NCBI GenBank assembly: GCA_964007475.1
Contig: OZ023274.1
Location: 9,821,376-9,885,375, forward strand
DNA length: 64,000 bases
DNA from: Hybos culiciformis
Taxonomy: Eukaryota > Arthropoda > Insecta > Diptera > Hybotidae
Direction: 5' to 3'
How positions within the stretch are numbered: the stretch's first letter is position 1; the number at the start of each line of letters is the position of its first letter. Positions 10,696 through 25,600 of this stretch are shown here, in pieces. The notes below the pieces were generated by a model. It saw only the letters and a program-made list of their open reading frames with translations. It was not told where the DNA came from and did no database searches. A program made the translations under genes and the position numbers.

Positions 10696-13600
10696 ATAAT
10701 TAATATCCGACGAGATATATAAATATCTTTATGTATTTTAACGAAATTTATTCTCTAACTCTACCACATAAATACAAAAAAAAAAAACAAAAAAAATATT
10801 TATATACCTTTGCAACACATTTTCCGAAACTGCGCATGTATGCTCTAAAAACAATTACATTAAGAAAAAAAAAAAACTTTTGGCATTATATACAAATTTT
10901 TCAAATTGTAAATTTTGTATTCATTTATCATAATTGAATTATTGTACATACATATAATAAATGTTGTATACTGAATTCAAATTTATTATCAGTCCTACAA
11001 AATAAGTCTTGTATATAAAGTGTAAAAAAAAAAAATTTAGCTCACGTTTATTATAATTACACGGTTAAATTTTGTGAATATGGAATAAAATGAAATTAAG
11101 TGTAGGTAATTGAGAATTCTAAAGTTGACATCTAAATAAAAATAGATTGGGAAATTTGATCCCTGCAATTCGATGGTATTTGGTTTGGAAGTTAATATAC
11201 AATTTTTGAAAATTCGAGTTTAATCAAAAATAACATTGATAATGTTAGACTGAATGAAGTAATGCAAATCCTATGATTAGTATATTAAAAATTTAGTTGC
11301 CTGATAAGCACAGTTGGTTTCTTCTGATAGTTTGACAAAAAAATAATATTTCTTATAAGAAACAAGTACACATTCAACAATATTTTTTTAAATGGAGAAT
11401 TTTTTTGATGGAAGATGTTCAAAAAAAAAAAATTTGAATTGTATCTCAAAAATTGAATTTTTCTCTTCTTGGGCAACTTAAGAAGTAGGTATATTTATTA
11501 CAATAATTTATTTATCAAGTTATATTTTTCTATTTCCATTTTGGACTAATATCTTTAAAAATTTGTATTTTTTTTGGTAGGACAACATAAATATTATGGC
11601 TAAGTCATTAAATTTTTATTTACTTCACCTCGTATGTTTGCAAAATTTTGTACTATCTTGTTTTTCACCTACCTATAAGTATAACTTTTTTTTATCATAA
11701 CAATTTTGAGTATAAAATAATATTCTCCCTATATACTTATGGAGTTTTTTTTTTTTCTCATTATTTTCTTGTTGAAAAATTATGTTTTACAATCATTATC
11801 TGGGGAGAACTACTACATACAGAAATGTATAATTCAAAAATGCACTAATTCATAAATCATAACTATACCAACAACAACAGTGTCGAAAGCTTTCATGTGC
11901 TAAAATCTTGAATAATATATATAAACATTTTTTTTTCTTGACTTTAAGACAATATGGAAATCACATTCTAGAGCTGGAAACTTCTACTTTTCACATCATA
12001 TTAAATTTTTGTGCAATTCACGAAAAAATTTCTGATTAAAAGGGCCAAATAGATTGAGTTTTTTTATTATTGATCGTTGTTAAGGTAATTCGTTTACAGA
12101 AAATTTTAATTTTAAACTCAACACCACAGGGTTAAATTTATCATTTTGTTTTTATTCTAGAAGATTCAGATCAAACATAAGATTCTTAGATTTTCAAGTT
12201 ACCTACACTTATTAATAATTGAATTTTATATAATTTTTCTTCACTCACTTCACAAACAATTTTTTTTTTTGTTCTTCTCATTTTGTGTACCAACAGTGTA
12301 TTTATAAGAAGTTGTACAATTTATTTATTTTTTTTTTTATGTTTTTGTACCACATTTTACCATTAAAAAATTTGTACGAAAAATAAAAAAATTATTCTCA
12401 TAATGTTAAAAAAAAAAAAACTCATATTATATACTCGTGTGTTAGTAGTGTATGAGAAAACTGAAAAATAAACAAAAAAAAATATTTCTTTTTTTTTTTC
12501 ATGTACTCTTCTCGTATAAAAATGTTGAAAAACTTTTTTCTTTTTTTTTTTTTTTTTTTCATTTGATTTTGTCCAGAAAAATATGTATAAAAAATTTTTT
12601 TATTTTATTTATCCAGTTCTTGATTGAACTCTGAGTTGAAAACAGAATTCGGATTTTGAGCAACAAAAAAAAAGTAAATTAAAATAATAAGTGTTTTTTT
12701 TATCTTAATAAAAAAAAAAAGTAAAAATTCTTTGTCTTTTAATAAAAAAAAAAAAATAAAAAAATTTATAAAATTTAATAAATTGTAAACAAACAAAAAA
12801 AATTAAAAATTCTATAAACGAAAATCAGTATTGTTTATTTTATTTTTATTTTTTTTTTCTTAAGAACAATTTTTTTTTTTTTTTAATTTACATCGCGAAT
12901 TTCCGGTGGTTTTTTTTTTTTATTTTTATTTTTAAGTTGACAAAAAATTGATTCGATTTGATGTCGAATAAAGTAAAAAAATAAAATAATATCATAAAGA
13001 ATTTTTTCATGTGAAAAAAAAATTGTATAAAAATTTTCTTTTTATACATATGTGTATAATATCGATATTTTGTATTAATTTTATTTATTTTTATTTTTTT
13101 ATTTATGAATCATAACTATGTACATTTATTTTTTAAATGAATAAATTATAATTTTTTATTTATTTTCAATTCCAATTAAAAAAAATTATAAATTTAAGAT
13201 TCAAATTCTTATTTGTCATGAAAATAAAAGTGTTTTTTTTTTTTTGTCATATTTATTTTGAGTAAACTTTTCTGTTTTTTTTTTTTTTTTATTTACCTAA
13301 TTTTTTTTTTATTATTTTTATTTATTATGATTACTATTATAGTTCCTCCTTCATTGACTCATAGATTGTCAATTTGAAAATTTTGTTGTGTGTTTTTTGT
13401 TTTAATTGGTTGTTTATTTATGTGGTGACAATAATAATAATAAAAAAAAATAGAGTCAAAAGTTATAAACAAACATTGAAAAATAGAATTTTGGTTTAAT
13501 TAGGTTCTGGGGAAATAAATTTTATTTAATTAGTTTTTGATGATTTCAAACGGTTGAACTTGAATTTAAATGCAAGGAAAGGTCGTAAATGTTTCTGCCG

Positions 13601-16600
13601 TCGCAACCTAATCTAGCTTAAAAAGAAAGAAAGAATTAAAAGAAGCTTCCAGTTTTTTAAATAACTTTCCCTGGATCGCGAAGGAAGATTTAAACTATCT
13701 TAAAAAAATATATATAATGAATGTTCTGGAATTATTAATTTTTTTTTGTCATTAATAAAGTATTGTATTGTATTATAGTAGAGTGTAGGTATTATAAAAA
13801 AAGATATTAAATATCTATAGTTATTATATAGAATTCTCCGATTAGCTTTTTTTTTTTATAGATAAGTATTGCTTTATTTGTTTTGTGAGTCAGCAATTAA
13901 AAAAAGACAACAATTATTAATAATAAATTTTCATTTCGGAAGCTTCTTTGAGCTTTTAGTCATAAGCCACTCTAAATTTTAAAATTGCCAGATCTTTTAG
14001 GACTTATATTTATCAATTTTAATGGCATTCAAAGAGCTCTACTCTACTCTATTATACAAATTTTCACTTCATAGTTGATTGCCTGTATATCTAAAAGTAC
14101 ATTATTATACACTTATAAACTTATAAAATTCTTATAAAACGATTTTATTATAAAAAATAATTTGTATTGTTTTGTTCTGGTATCAAGATTAGGATTCATC
14201 AGAATGATTCACTTTAAACTTGAAATTGAAATTGATATTAACATTTTGATATATTTCCCATTATTTCTCTATTTCTAGTCTTAGAAGTTACAATACTATC
14301 TGATTTTAACAAGTACCATAAAATTAATTCCATTATTCCTTAATTTCTATATTATACTATTTTTTGTTTCAAATTATTTTACGCTGCAGTGATACTCGAT
14401 TTAAATCTATATTTTGACACTTCCTGATTTAAAGTATATGCTTGAAAATTTAAATTTTAATTGGGCAGAAATACCATTAAGAGATATTTTTGGTTTTTTT
14501 TTTCTTGTCTTTTATAAAATCTAAACAAAAGCACTAAAACTCCAATTTAATGATACTTTTCAAATTCAATTTTCCAGTTTGTTTTTTTTTTTTTTTTCAA
14601 ACGATAAAAATTTGAATAGCCCAGGGCTAAACATATTTTTTTTGTAGTCACGAAAATGTATGAAAATTTATTCAATTTTGAACAAATTTTCTAAAAGGAT
14701 TTTTGACATCTCTGTAGACAAAAAAAGCTCATACTAATATAAATAACAAAATCTTTACTGCAATGTCAAATAAGAAAATCAAAAAAAAAAAAATTACAAA
14801 TTAAATTTTTTATTTTATTTTTTTTTTTGAAACTCTTTGAATAATAAAATGTAACACTTAATAATCTCTCATTTTCCTTGGATGTTTTTTTTTTTTTTTT
14901 GCTTCATATGTATAAAAAATTTTTAGTGTGTCCGCTTCAATTTAATTGAAAAGAAAAATTACAGGACATTTATTCTTCTTTTCATGAAAATAAAAACTTT
15001 TTATCTTAACATAAACAGAAGAGTCGTGCCTTTCAGTTCTTAAGTCTTCTTTATTTTTTATTTTTTGTCTGTAAACACAAAATGTAATATAAAAATTATA
15101 TATTACTGTATTTTTTTGTGTTGTACAAATAAAAAAGAACTAAATTTTCTTTTCAATTTTCCTTTTTCATTTTGACCTTTTTTTTTATTTTTTTTTATTT
15201 TATTTTTCTTCTTAAACTTACTTATATATGGATATTTACAAGATTTTTACACCGTTTTGCTACTACATACACCAAAAAATATAAAAAATTTTTTGGTTGA
15301 CAAAAAATGAATGAAACGAAAACATATTTTTCTCATAAAAGAACAATCAACTAATAGAAAAATATAAATATAATGAAGGAAAGAAAATTATATATATATT
15401 TTTTTTTTGTTCCTCGAATCGAAATACAAAAAAAATAAAATAAGGATATCTTTGACAAACACAGAAAAATACATACATACATTTATTTTTATTTTTAAAT
15501 CTTTGAATAAAAGTCCTTGAAAATATTTATGATGCCTTTTTTTTTTTGCACCATTATTACATGTATCAAAAACGAAAGGCCCAATTTCTTGAGAATGTTT
15601 CTTTTTTTTGTTTTGCAAAATTTTGATTGATTTTATAATGATTTCTATTCAATTCTTAGAATAAAGATAAGATAGAGAATATTTTAAAAGAAAAGCTCGA
15701 ATCGTTTACGTTTGATAAAAAAAATTATTTATATAAAGGCAGGAAGCAATATATAATTATAATTGTGTTTTAGTTCCAAGAAAAATCTAAGATATAAATA
15801 TAAATTCATTAATGTCTAATGTTTCATTCATAACTTTTAATAATACATTTTTATACTTAGTTATGCATATATCTGATTCTTTGGTGTAATATTCAATAGT
15901 AATAGATAGTAGTGCAGATAGATCGGTAACTTTTCATATGAATACATTTAAGAAAAATTAATAAATAATAAAGCTTTAAAATCGATTACGTGTATAAAGT
16001 AAAACAGTAATTAATGTCTCAATGTGTGTACATTTTTAATTCCTCATTTTTGTATATGAAAAATATACCTGATAATGAACCAATGAACGTGAATGTGTCA
16101 ATTTATAAAAAAGAATTTCAGTATAAATACCTAAATTTAGATGTATAGATTACGGCAAATTATTTATTATATCGTTAATTAAAAAAAAAAAAAAAAAAAT
16201 CATTATGTACCTACTTAATATAAAAAATGTACATAATTATATTTTGAATGAATTCCTCATTCTATTCATACTTAATTTTAAGTCATTTATAAAGAAACTT
16301 TTTTTTTAACGAAAAGCTTTTCAATTAATTATGAACCTAACTTTATAAATTGATAAATAATAATTAAATATAAAACTAACAATAAATATTTGCTTGAAAT
16401 GATACTTTAAGTTTGAAACATTTTTTTTTCTCTCTTTCCATATTTTTTTTTTTGTGGTGTATATAATTATTTGCTACGCAAATTTTCATAATTGATGTTT
16501 ATTTTATTTTGATCCTCATATAATAGACTTAATGTCAATATTGAAGTCTAAAGAAAAAATATACATATATTTGTATAGAAATTCTTATGTTAAATTTTCT

Positions 16601-19600
16601 TAACATTATCTATCTTAACATACTTAAGTATGTAGAAAAAAAAAAAGGTGATCCATTTTCTTCTTTTTTTTTTTTAATGTAATTCCATTATCAACAAAAT
16701 TTTTACATTGAAAATAAAAAAGAAAATCAATTACTTATATATTATATTTCCAATCAAAAGAACAAATTTTTCTCAATTGGTTTTTTTTTTGAAAATATAA
16801 AATAAAAAAAAAGCAAAAGTTTTTGATAATAATTTTCATACATACATTTCTTCAAGAGTTTATTATTTGAATAGGCAATACAGACATTTCAAGTTTATTT
16901 TTATTTCTTGAGGTTCATGTAAAGTTTATGTCATTTTTCGTTTTCTCGTTTTCAATTTTAGATTGTTAAAAAAAAAGTTGAATATGTACATTTGATTATT
17001 TTTTGGTACCATTCATATTTTAATCAGATCTGAGAAGATCATATGATCAGTGTAGGTTATAGGTTCAATAGCGAATTAATAAACTTCGACTCAATGTTTT
17101 CTTACTAACTTTATGCCGTTGAATTCTTTTTACTTCCGTTTTCTTAGGATTAATGTAACTGTTAAACGTTTCTAGATTATTTTATAATTTAAACTAAGTA
17201 TTGATTCTTTTTTTAATATAGAAGATTTAATAATATAAAAAAGTCCAGATGTTCAGATGAACTTATTAAAATCAAATTTCTAATTTTTAAAAATCAATCA
17301 AAAAAAACAAAACACTTTTTAATTGTGCCATTTATCACAAAAATGTCCAAAAATTAATAATTCGTAAAAAAAAAAAATTGAAAACGAAATCTTTTTTATT
17401 TTGCTAATAAAAAAAACCTGTGAAATAAAAATTATTAACTAATTAACATAGATGGATTTTTGCATTTAAATAAAATTCGCGATAATCTAAAATATAAATT
17501 TGAACTTAAAATTTATATAACAATAATTGTTTGATGGTAAATTAAAAAAAATTATCATAAATAATAAAGTAAATAAACAAAAAGTTAAATATATATTAAG
17601 TAACATATAAATATAGGTATACACGTATAAAATATTATCTTATTTGTTTTATTTTATATAAAAAAAAATTTTTTTTTTGTATGCAAACATTTTAAAAATG
17701 AATAATTTATATAAAAAGTAAAAATAAAATTGTAAATATTTGCGCAAAAAAAAAAAAAAAATCGTTATTTTTTCATATTGTGATAATAACGATTGTTTTC
17801 TTACATAATCAAATTATAATTCGTGTATTTCTATTTGAATACCTACTGTACAATATTCTGCTACTTACTATTTTAATTGAAAATATAAGCTATATAATAT
17901 TAAAGCCCATAATAATAGTATAATTAATAATTATTCTCAATTAAAAATTGAAAAATTAAAAATAAAAATAAATAAATAAAAAATTAGTTAAATAATTAAA
18001 ATATTTTTTCCCATTAAAAAGTATTAATAAAAAAAACTCAAAATTTCCGGCTATCGCAGATCAGTTTCATCCAATCATTTCCACATTGAGTCATCTCGGC
18101 CTATAGGTAATTTAGTATACTAAGTATTATAAATTTATATATATAATCACAGGTATAGCTATTTAATTATATTTTGTTTTACATAATCTAACTTTTTAGC
18201 AATTTTAGCTTGATAACATATTCCTAAGATCATATAAAATCAATGAAATTAAATTATAAATATATGCAAATCTTATTAATATTATCAATAGTGGCTGCAA
18301 AAAAGTAAAAACTATGTTATCGTCACGTACAGAGTGAAAAAAACTGCAAAATTGTAGAATTATTGTTTTGAGATTGAATTGAAATAAACGTTAAATTTAT
18401 CAAATTATTCAATCTACTATTAGAAAAAATTTAATTTTGTTTGGTTTTGTTCATGAAATTGATTAAATTTCCAAAATTTACATAAAATTGTGCTTTTTCT
18501 TATTTTACTACTTCCATTAAATTATTAAAATTATATTATTTTGTTAAATTTTTCCTAAAGTATCAAAAATATATTTGTAAAAATTCTCCTACAATTAAAC
18601 CAGTTTAAATAAAAATGTTCATACAATGTTGCAAAAAAAAAATTTATTTTTAATCACGTGATATTATTTTTAAGTTCTAAAACTAAAAGTACAATAATTT
18701 AAAATAATAACTTAGGTATATTCAAAATCTATATAAAAATTTTGTGTTCAGTACTTTGAATCGAATATTTTAATACAATATTTAGTCATCCGTAAACTCA
18801 TTCTTAAAATAATAATTTATTTCGATTCTCTTAAAAAATTAAATGTAATTAAATATTACGTAAATACTAAATATAATAGTTATAATTTTGATTTGATTCA
18901 ATTAGAAAAGATAACCAAATTCTTAGAATAAACTCGATTTTTTTTTGATCGAAAACATATTGAAATTAAACAAGTATCGACACCGACGAACAACAAATTT
19001 CAGTAGATATATTGAAGAAATAACGTATTTTTAAATTAATCAATACTTTATATACATAATGAGGCTTTAATTTTAATTGTACTCGATTCTACCTTAATAA
19101 GAAAAATTATCGGCGAAAAACACATTTCAATAGATGTTTTATAATTAAATTTAAGTACGTGTATTCAATTTTTCAATTTATTAATATTAATAATAAATAT
19201 GCAAGTACTTAAAATTAATAAGCATAAAAAGGTTTTAATGCTGCACTAATGAGAGAAAAAATAAAGAATAAAGTTAATTAGGCTTGCTAGATTATAATAT
19301 TGGATGGTTTTGTTTATTATTTTTCCCATTTTTTTCGACAAAATTTTATTTCTCTATTAGATCTTAAAGAATTGAAATACTAAATACTTTTAATATCAAA
19401 ATAACAAAATTTATTAAAATTTTTGAAAAATAAAAAATATGTAAATTCTTTGATCATATGTTAACAAGAAAAAAAAAATTCTTTGCATAAACAAAAAACA
19501 TTTATTTATTTTTAAATTTGACATTTGAAGGGAAGAAATATTTTTAGGAATGTACTTAAATAATTTCTCTCTTAATTATAGGAAATCCGTTCGTAATTAT

Positions 19601-22600
19601 TGTACTTTAGAGTTGTAATTTTTGAAAGCTTATATTCACATTTGAAAAGAGGATGAAAAAATCTATGCATCAAGCATATATAATATATATGTATAATTTT
19701 ATTTAACTCTACATTAATTTTTTAAACTTATTACGAAAACTTTGTAAATGATGACAAATATTTGTATTATGTATGCACAATTATTGTACATACAGTACTA
19801 TTATATCCTTTTTTTTACTTCCATAAGAACATACAAGAAAAGTTTTAGTTTATTTTTAAAGTTTCAGAGTTTATTCAAAGTATAAAAATCTAGTGCACAG
19901 AAAATAATTTATTCTTGTATAGAATTTTATTAGATTTTATCAAATTATCGCAACTGCATTTGAAAGTTAAATTTGTATTTAAGTTAAATTTGAGGCTTTT
20001 CTTAACAAAGATGAATTAAATATATCTGTACTATAAGCGGCGTTGAAAATTTTAAATTTTTTGACAATGGTCGATGGCTAAAAAAAGATAGATGGACTTA
20101 TAACATTTTTGTAAATATTAAATCTTTATCATTTTACTCTACAGAAACATCTATCTGAATAAGAATTTCTACGTGGTATTAAAAATTTTGAAGTTTTGCC
20201 ATTCATTTAAATTTAAATCTATTAAAAAGTCGTTTTCGCAAATCAGATTTGAGAAGCAATTGAAAAACAACTTTAATTAAATTATGCAGAAGATTTTTAA
20301 TTATGGTATGCACATATATAACAACTTATATAGTTATTAAGGTTTCTTCGAATTTTCAAAAGTTACAAACACCATTTTTTAACATTTTTACATACGTACT
20401 TAGTTTATTGATTTTATTTTCACATGATAAAAAATAAAATTTTAAGTGTGTAATTTTTTTTATTTTAATAAAAAAAAAGCTTATCGCTATTCATTTTCAA
20501 AGGTTTTTTTTTTTTGGCTCAAATAAAAAAATAAAAATCTGTAAATAAGTGAATTGAGATAACCTTTTTGCACTTTTCCTCCGTAAATATTATTTTTTTC
20601 TGACTCAGAGAATGTTTTCATAATCTTAAAAATGATGTATGGAAATGACGAAGGTATAAATTTTGTATAATATAAATGTAGAGATACTTATTTATAAAAA
20701 AAAAATAAAATAAATATAGGTAGAATATAGTACGTAAAATTTTATATAAAAACAATTTTTAGATTTAAATATTTTATGCTGTAGGTATGTTCAAAATTAC
20801 CTTCATCCTAAGCAAATACCTCAACAAGCAAAACCATTTAGAAAAACGTGTCAACAACAAGAAGTGTACTTTAACATTTCATTTTTGAAAGTTGTATAGT
20901 TGCTGTTATTCTTAAAAAAAAATATAAAAATAAAATAAAATATAAAAAAAAATGTAAAGTAATTTTATTTTCTAATAATAAAACATACAAAGATATTAAA
21001 TTGTACTTTTTAGGATTTTATATATTTTGTATTTTTTTTTTTTTTTTTTGATTTTCTGACACTAAAATGATAAAGTACTTTTTCTTCCTACTTGTTTGTT
21101 TGTGATTGCGTATTGGAGCGTTTTTCATAATTTTTCACACATAAATTTTTTTTTTAATCAGATTTTTTCTTATACATTCATAAGTTATATACTATATACA
21201 TATGTGCATATTATAACTGAGATTTTCACTTTAAAATATTATCTTTTATCATCATGTTTCCCACCAACGCCAAAAACGTTGACGACATATTTTCATCCAA
21301 TTTTTAAATATTTTCAGTATTTTTTGAATAGCACATTTTCAGTGTATTATAAAAATGTCACAACAATTATTTTAATATCACAAAATTGAATTTTATGATT
21401 TGAGCAACAGGAAATCATCAACATTTCCCATCGATTTACTTATTATCCAAATAATAATAGAGTAAATTTTATGTTAAAAACTTTTACTATTAAATTTCTT
21501 AAGTTGTTGCACAAAAAAAAACTATTTGGGGAATTTAAATTTTAATTTAGGGAATTTTGCACAAAGACTTAAGAACTTATTTAATTTTTGTTTTAAATTA
21601 AAATATTCTACATGAAATCACTTGAAAAAAGAAACTTAGTTAAAAAAAAAATAAAATTATTATTTTCATTTTAATATTATTTTAAATTTTTTTTTTTTTT
21701 ACACGGGAGGTAGGAATGTTTTCGGTTTGCCATAACAAGAAAAATGTTTTCAAAAAAAATTATTTTTCTTTTATTTTTGAAAATATTTTCTTTATATTGA
21801 GGGTTTTTTTTTGCGAAGTGACTCATCGGATCCACAAAAATTTTTGGTATTAAATAAAACAAACAACAAAAATTTCATCACTATCCAACACACACGTTCT
21901 TCGATTATATATATAACTTATTTTAAGTGCCTACTGTTTGTGTTCTTTATATAAAACATAACTATCATCTAAGTTCACCGAATACCCTTTGATATAGTTT
22001 TTTTTTAATTCAATAAAACTATTAAAATTTTTACATAAAATCAATTAAAACCCTATGAAATAGGTATGTTTTTTTTTTAATTTCATTTCAAAGTAATTTT
22101 TGTATCTCATCAACAGACTTTTCAATTTGCTTTGTAAAAAATCAATCTTTTTTTAAGTTAATTTTGTAAAAAGTTTTTTTTTTTATAATCTGATATCGAT
22201 GGATATTAAAAGGATATCAACTTAATATAAAATAACTTCTAATTAACTTTTATGTTCATTTTCAAATTTAATTAAGTTTTTGTTGAAAACTATTTCATAT
22301 AAAATTGCCATCAATTATGTCAGATTAACTTAATTTATTATTAAAAATGTATAGTAGTATCTTAAGTAGTTTTATTGAGTTTATGAAAGAATATTATTTT
22401 TTTTTTTTTTTTTGAACTTAACTAAATCATTTTATATTTCAATAATTTTTGAAGTCTTTCTCAACTTTTCAACAGATGATCGAATTTAAAGTATTCTATG
22501 AATATCTTTATGTATGTTTTATTGTATGTGATTCAAACTAGTAAATTTGAGGTTTGATGAACCTAAATATTCAGCAAGGAAAAGGATAATAATGAATGGG

Positions 22601-25600
22601 TTTTATTAATTGATATTCTATTTTTTATTAGAATTTTGTTTTTGAGGACATATCTTTATTTGAAAATATAATTTAAAGGACTTTATGAGTGTTCTTATAT
22701 CTTAGGAGAATATATACACTATCTGTTATTAATTAAATAAAGAAACTCATTTACTTAATTAAGTTTTATGCGATGGGTAAACAATAATTGTCATGCACAA
22801 CCTAATACATAATAATTTATATGATGAAAACACTTCTGAGAAAAATTATAATTGGCGCTAATTTAATTAAATGACTAAATGTGGGTTTTTAAATAATGTC
22901 TTTTTTTTTTTAATCAGATAGTGTTTTATTTGAGCAAGAAAAGAATATATGTACTAACATCAAAATTAATTATTTTTTAACTTTAATATTATACTTAAGT
23001 TTTATAGATTAATAAAATAATGCTTCCGTACTAAAAATGATTCATACATATAAATTGTTTTTCAATAATGAGCTAAAAATCAATTAAATTAAATTCAAGT
23101 TTAATTATGTAGTAAACCCCAATTTTTGTAAAATTGTACTTGAATTTGATATTTCACATATGAAAAAAAAAAGTTTTTTTAATCGATTTCTTCGTCTGTG
23201 TTTGCTCTATATACGCGCGTATAGATCATGAGATATTCATTAAATTCTTTCGAACAAACAAAGATCTCAACTCATACAAAAGATGTTTTTTCTGGATATT
23301 TTTAACTATACAATACAAACTTCCGGTTCGAAAAAATTGAGAAATTTTTTTCTAAAACGATTTCAGCCTTTATCATTATGAGCTACGATATCACAATGAA
23401 AACAAAAAACGTATTTTTTATGAACATCTTACATTCTTAAGTTAAAAAAAATTTAATTTATTAAGTATTAAAAGCAAAAAATTTGTTTCCACTAGCTAAA
23501 TTGTATTTAATATTAAAAAAATCTTTTAACTTCTAGTTCGCCTTGAATAAACAATGTTCAGTTATATATGTGCCGGGTAATAATTCAATAATATATAATA
23601 GTGTTAACCTGATGTCATTTATATTCAAAACTTTATTGTTTGGATATACTGCTGCTGCTATGACGCATTTATGCTTTCGATTGATTTTTTTTTACAAACA
23701 ATGATTTTATGTCAAAAAAAAAAAAAAATTAAAACTTGAACTTTCAATCAAGTTTATAACAAAAACTGTTTTTTTTTTTTTTATTTGCCATAGACTGTTT
23801 ATATAAGTAAAGTACATATATGTATTATGTAGTAATGTATAGTATATACGCTTACAATTGATAATTCTTTTGTTATTCATTTCAAATTTTGCAACATATG
23901 ATGTCAACTTTGTTATACTACGAATTTTTGCCTGCATTATTTTTATCAAGAAGGTTGAAACTTTTTCATGAAAAAAATTAAAAATTGAAAAAAAATTTAC
24001 ATATAAATGTTATTGATTTTAGATCATGAATTTTACATTTTTAAAATTAAAACAGCATTGGGTTTATTTTTATTGGAAGATAATTTGCAATATGGATAGA
24101 AAAAGTCACGTCGATAGTACGCAGTACTTAAATGTGTGGAGAAATGTCAGAAGGAAATATGTATGCGTTTACATGATGATAAAAACATTAACAATATGTT
24201 TTTATATAGGAAAAAAATTAATCCTGTTAATCCTTCATGTGTAAAATAGTGTAAAATAAAGGAAATAATATAGTAGTATCCTTTAAATGTAAAACGGTGC
24301 TAGAATGAGATTTCACTTATATTTTGTATATAGTTGAATTCCCTGAGAGGAAGTTCTTCTATATATCTGCCACAATTTTACTATTTAACTTGAATAATTT
24401 CCTTGACTTTCTGCCACAAACATTAAATTTATTTATTTTATATATATATTATTCTAAAAAAAACTTTGTTATTGAAAACATTATATAATATTTTTGTATT
24501 AAAGTACAGAACTTTTCATATAATAATAAAGTGAATGGTTGCACTTTATAATTTATATCAAATTTCAATTCAAAATTGAGGAAAATTGATTTTGTTGAAA
24601 AATTTTATTATTATTATTATTATTATATTGTTCTTGAATAATAAAACTTTGTTGAATTTAAAAACTAATTGATTTGAAAGTTATGCAATTTATGTTGTTT
24701 TTTTTTTTATTGTAGATGAATTTTAAATGAAATGTAATAAAAATGAATAAACTCAATTAAAATTTTGTTCGGATGTAAGTTTTCCAATTTTATATTGTCA
24801 GGTTAGATAAATTTAATTACGTGGGAAAATCTTGAAATTGTAAAATTTAATTAAATTTTTCAAAAATAACCATTAATTAAATCAGAAATTATTTTTTTGT
24901 AATTTGGAAAATATTTAACTTTTTTTTTGTTCTTATTTGTTGGTGTCATTATCGAAGCCACTAAAATTGATTACTTTTTTTAAAAATTCATAGAAATGAT
25001 TAATAAATCTTTATTTCGAATTTTTGGAACTCAATATTAATAAGCCAATCATTATTGAATGTCACAGTTTGATAACGTCAATGGATAATATGTTCAACGA
25101 CGAATAGCTTAATTAATAATAATGATTCAAAATAAGTTGAGAATAATTGAATTCATTTAATTTATGAGTTATCGTTTCAAGTGCACTAAATTAAAATTCT
25201 CTTTTTTTTTGTGTCGCATTATTGATACAAGTTTTTGTCATTTATTCAATTAATATCACGTAAATATAATTTATTTTTTGTTCATCATAATATTGGAAAA
25301 TACATAAAAAATTAACTGGTAATGATAAGAAATGATTTAAAAATATATTAAAATGGATTAATTTAGCCACTTAAAGCAAAAACAATACAGTTAACTAAAA
25401 ATAGATTAAAACAAATATATATCGTCGAAGGAAATAACTTAAAGTAGCTTAGTAGGACACTTAGTCATAAGTTTTTAATTTGTTAGGCGAAGTTTTCATA
25501 TCTTTTAAATTAATTTCGAAGAAAATAAAGTTCATTACATAAATAATTTTTTCCTCTTTTTATCATCAATATTAGGTACGTTCGTACTAAAATGTTAATG

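Noticed and set aside
15388..15618. 76-codon frame on the minus strand
   Set aside because: Lys runs and A/T codons dominate; the middle section is mixed but too short to support a gene.
21096..21389. Longest ATG-initiated frame in the window (97 codons, +)
   Set aside because: Phe/Tyr/Ile-rich, follows poly-T tracts, no recognisable domain and no splice context; consistent with a chance frame in A/T-rich DNA.
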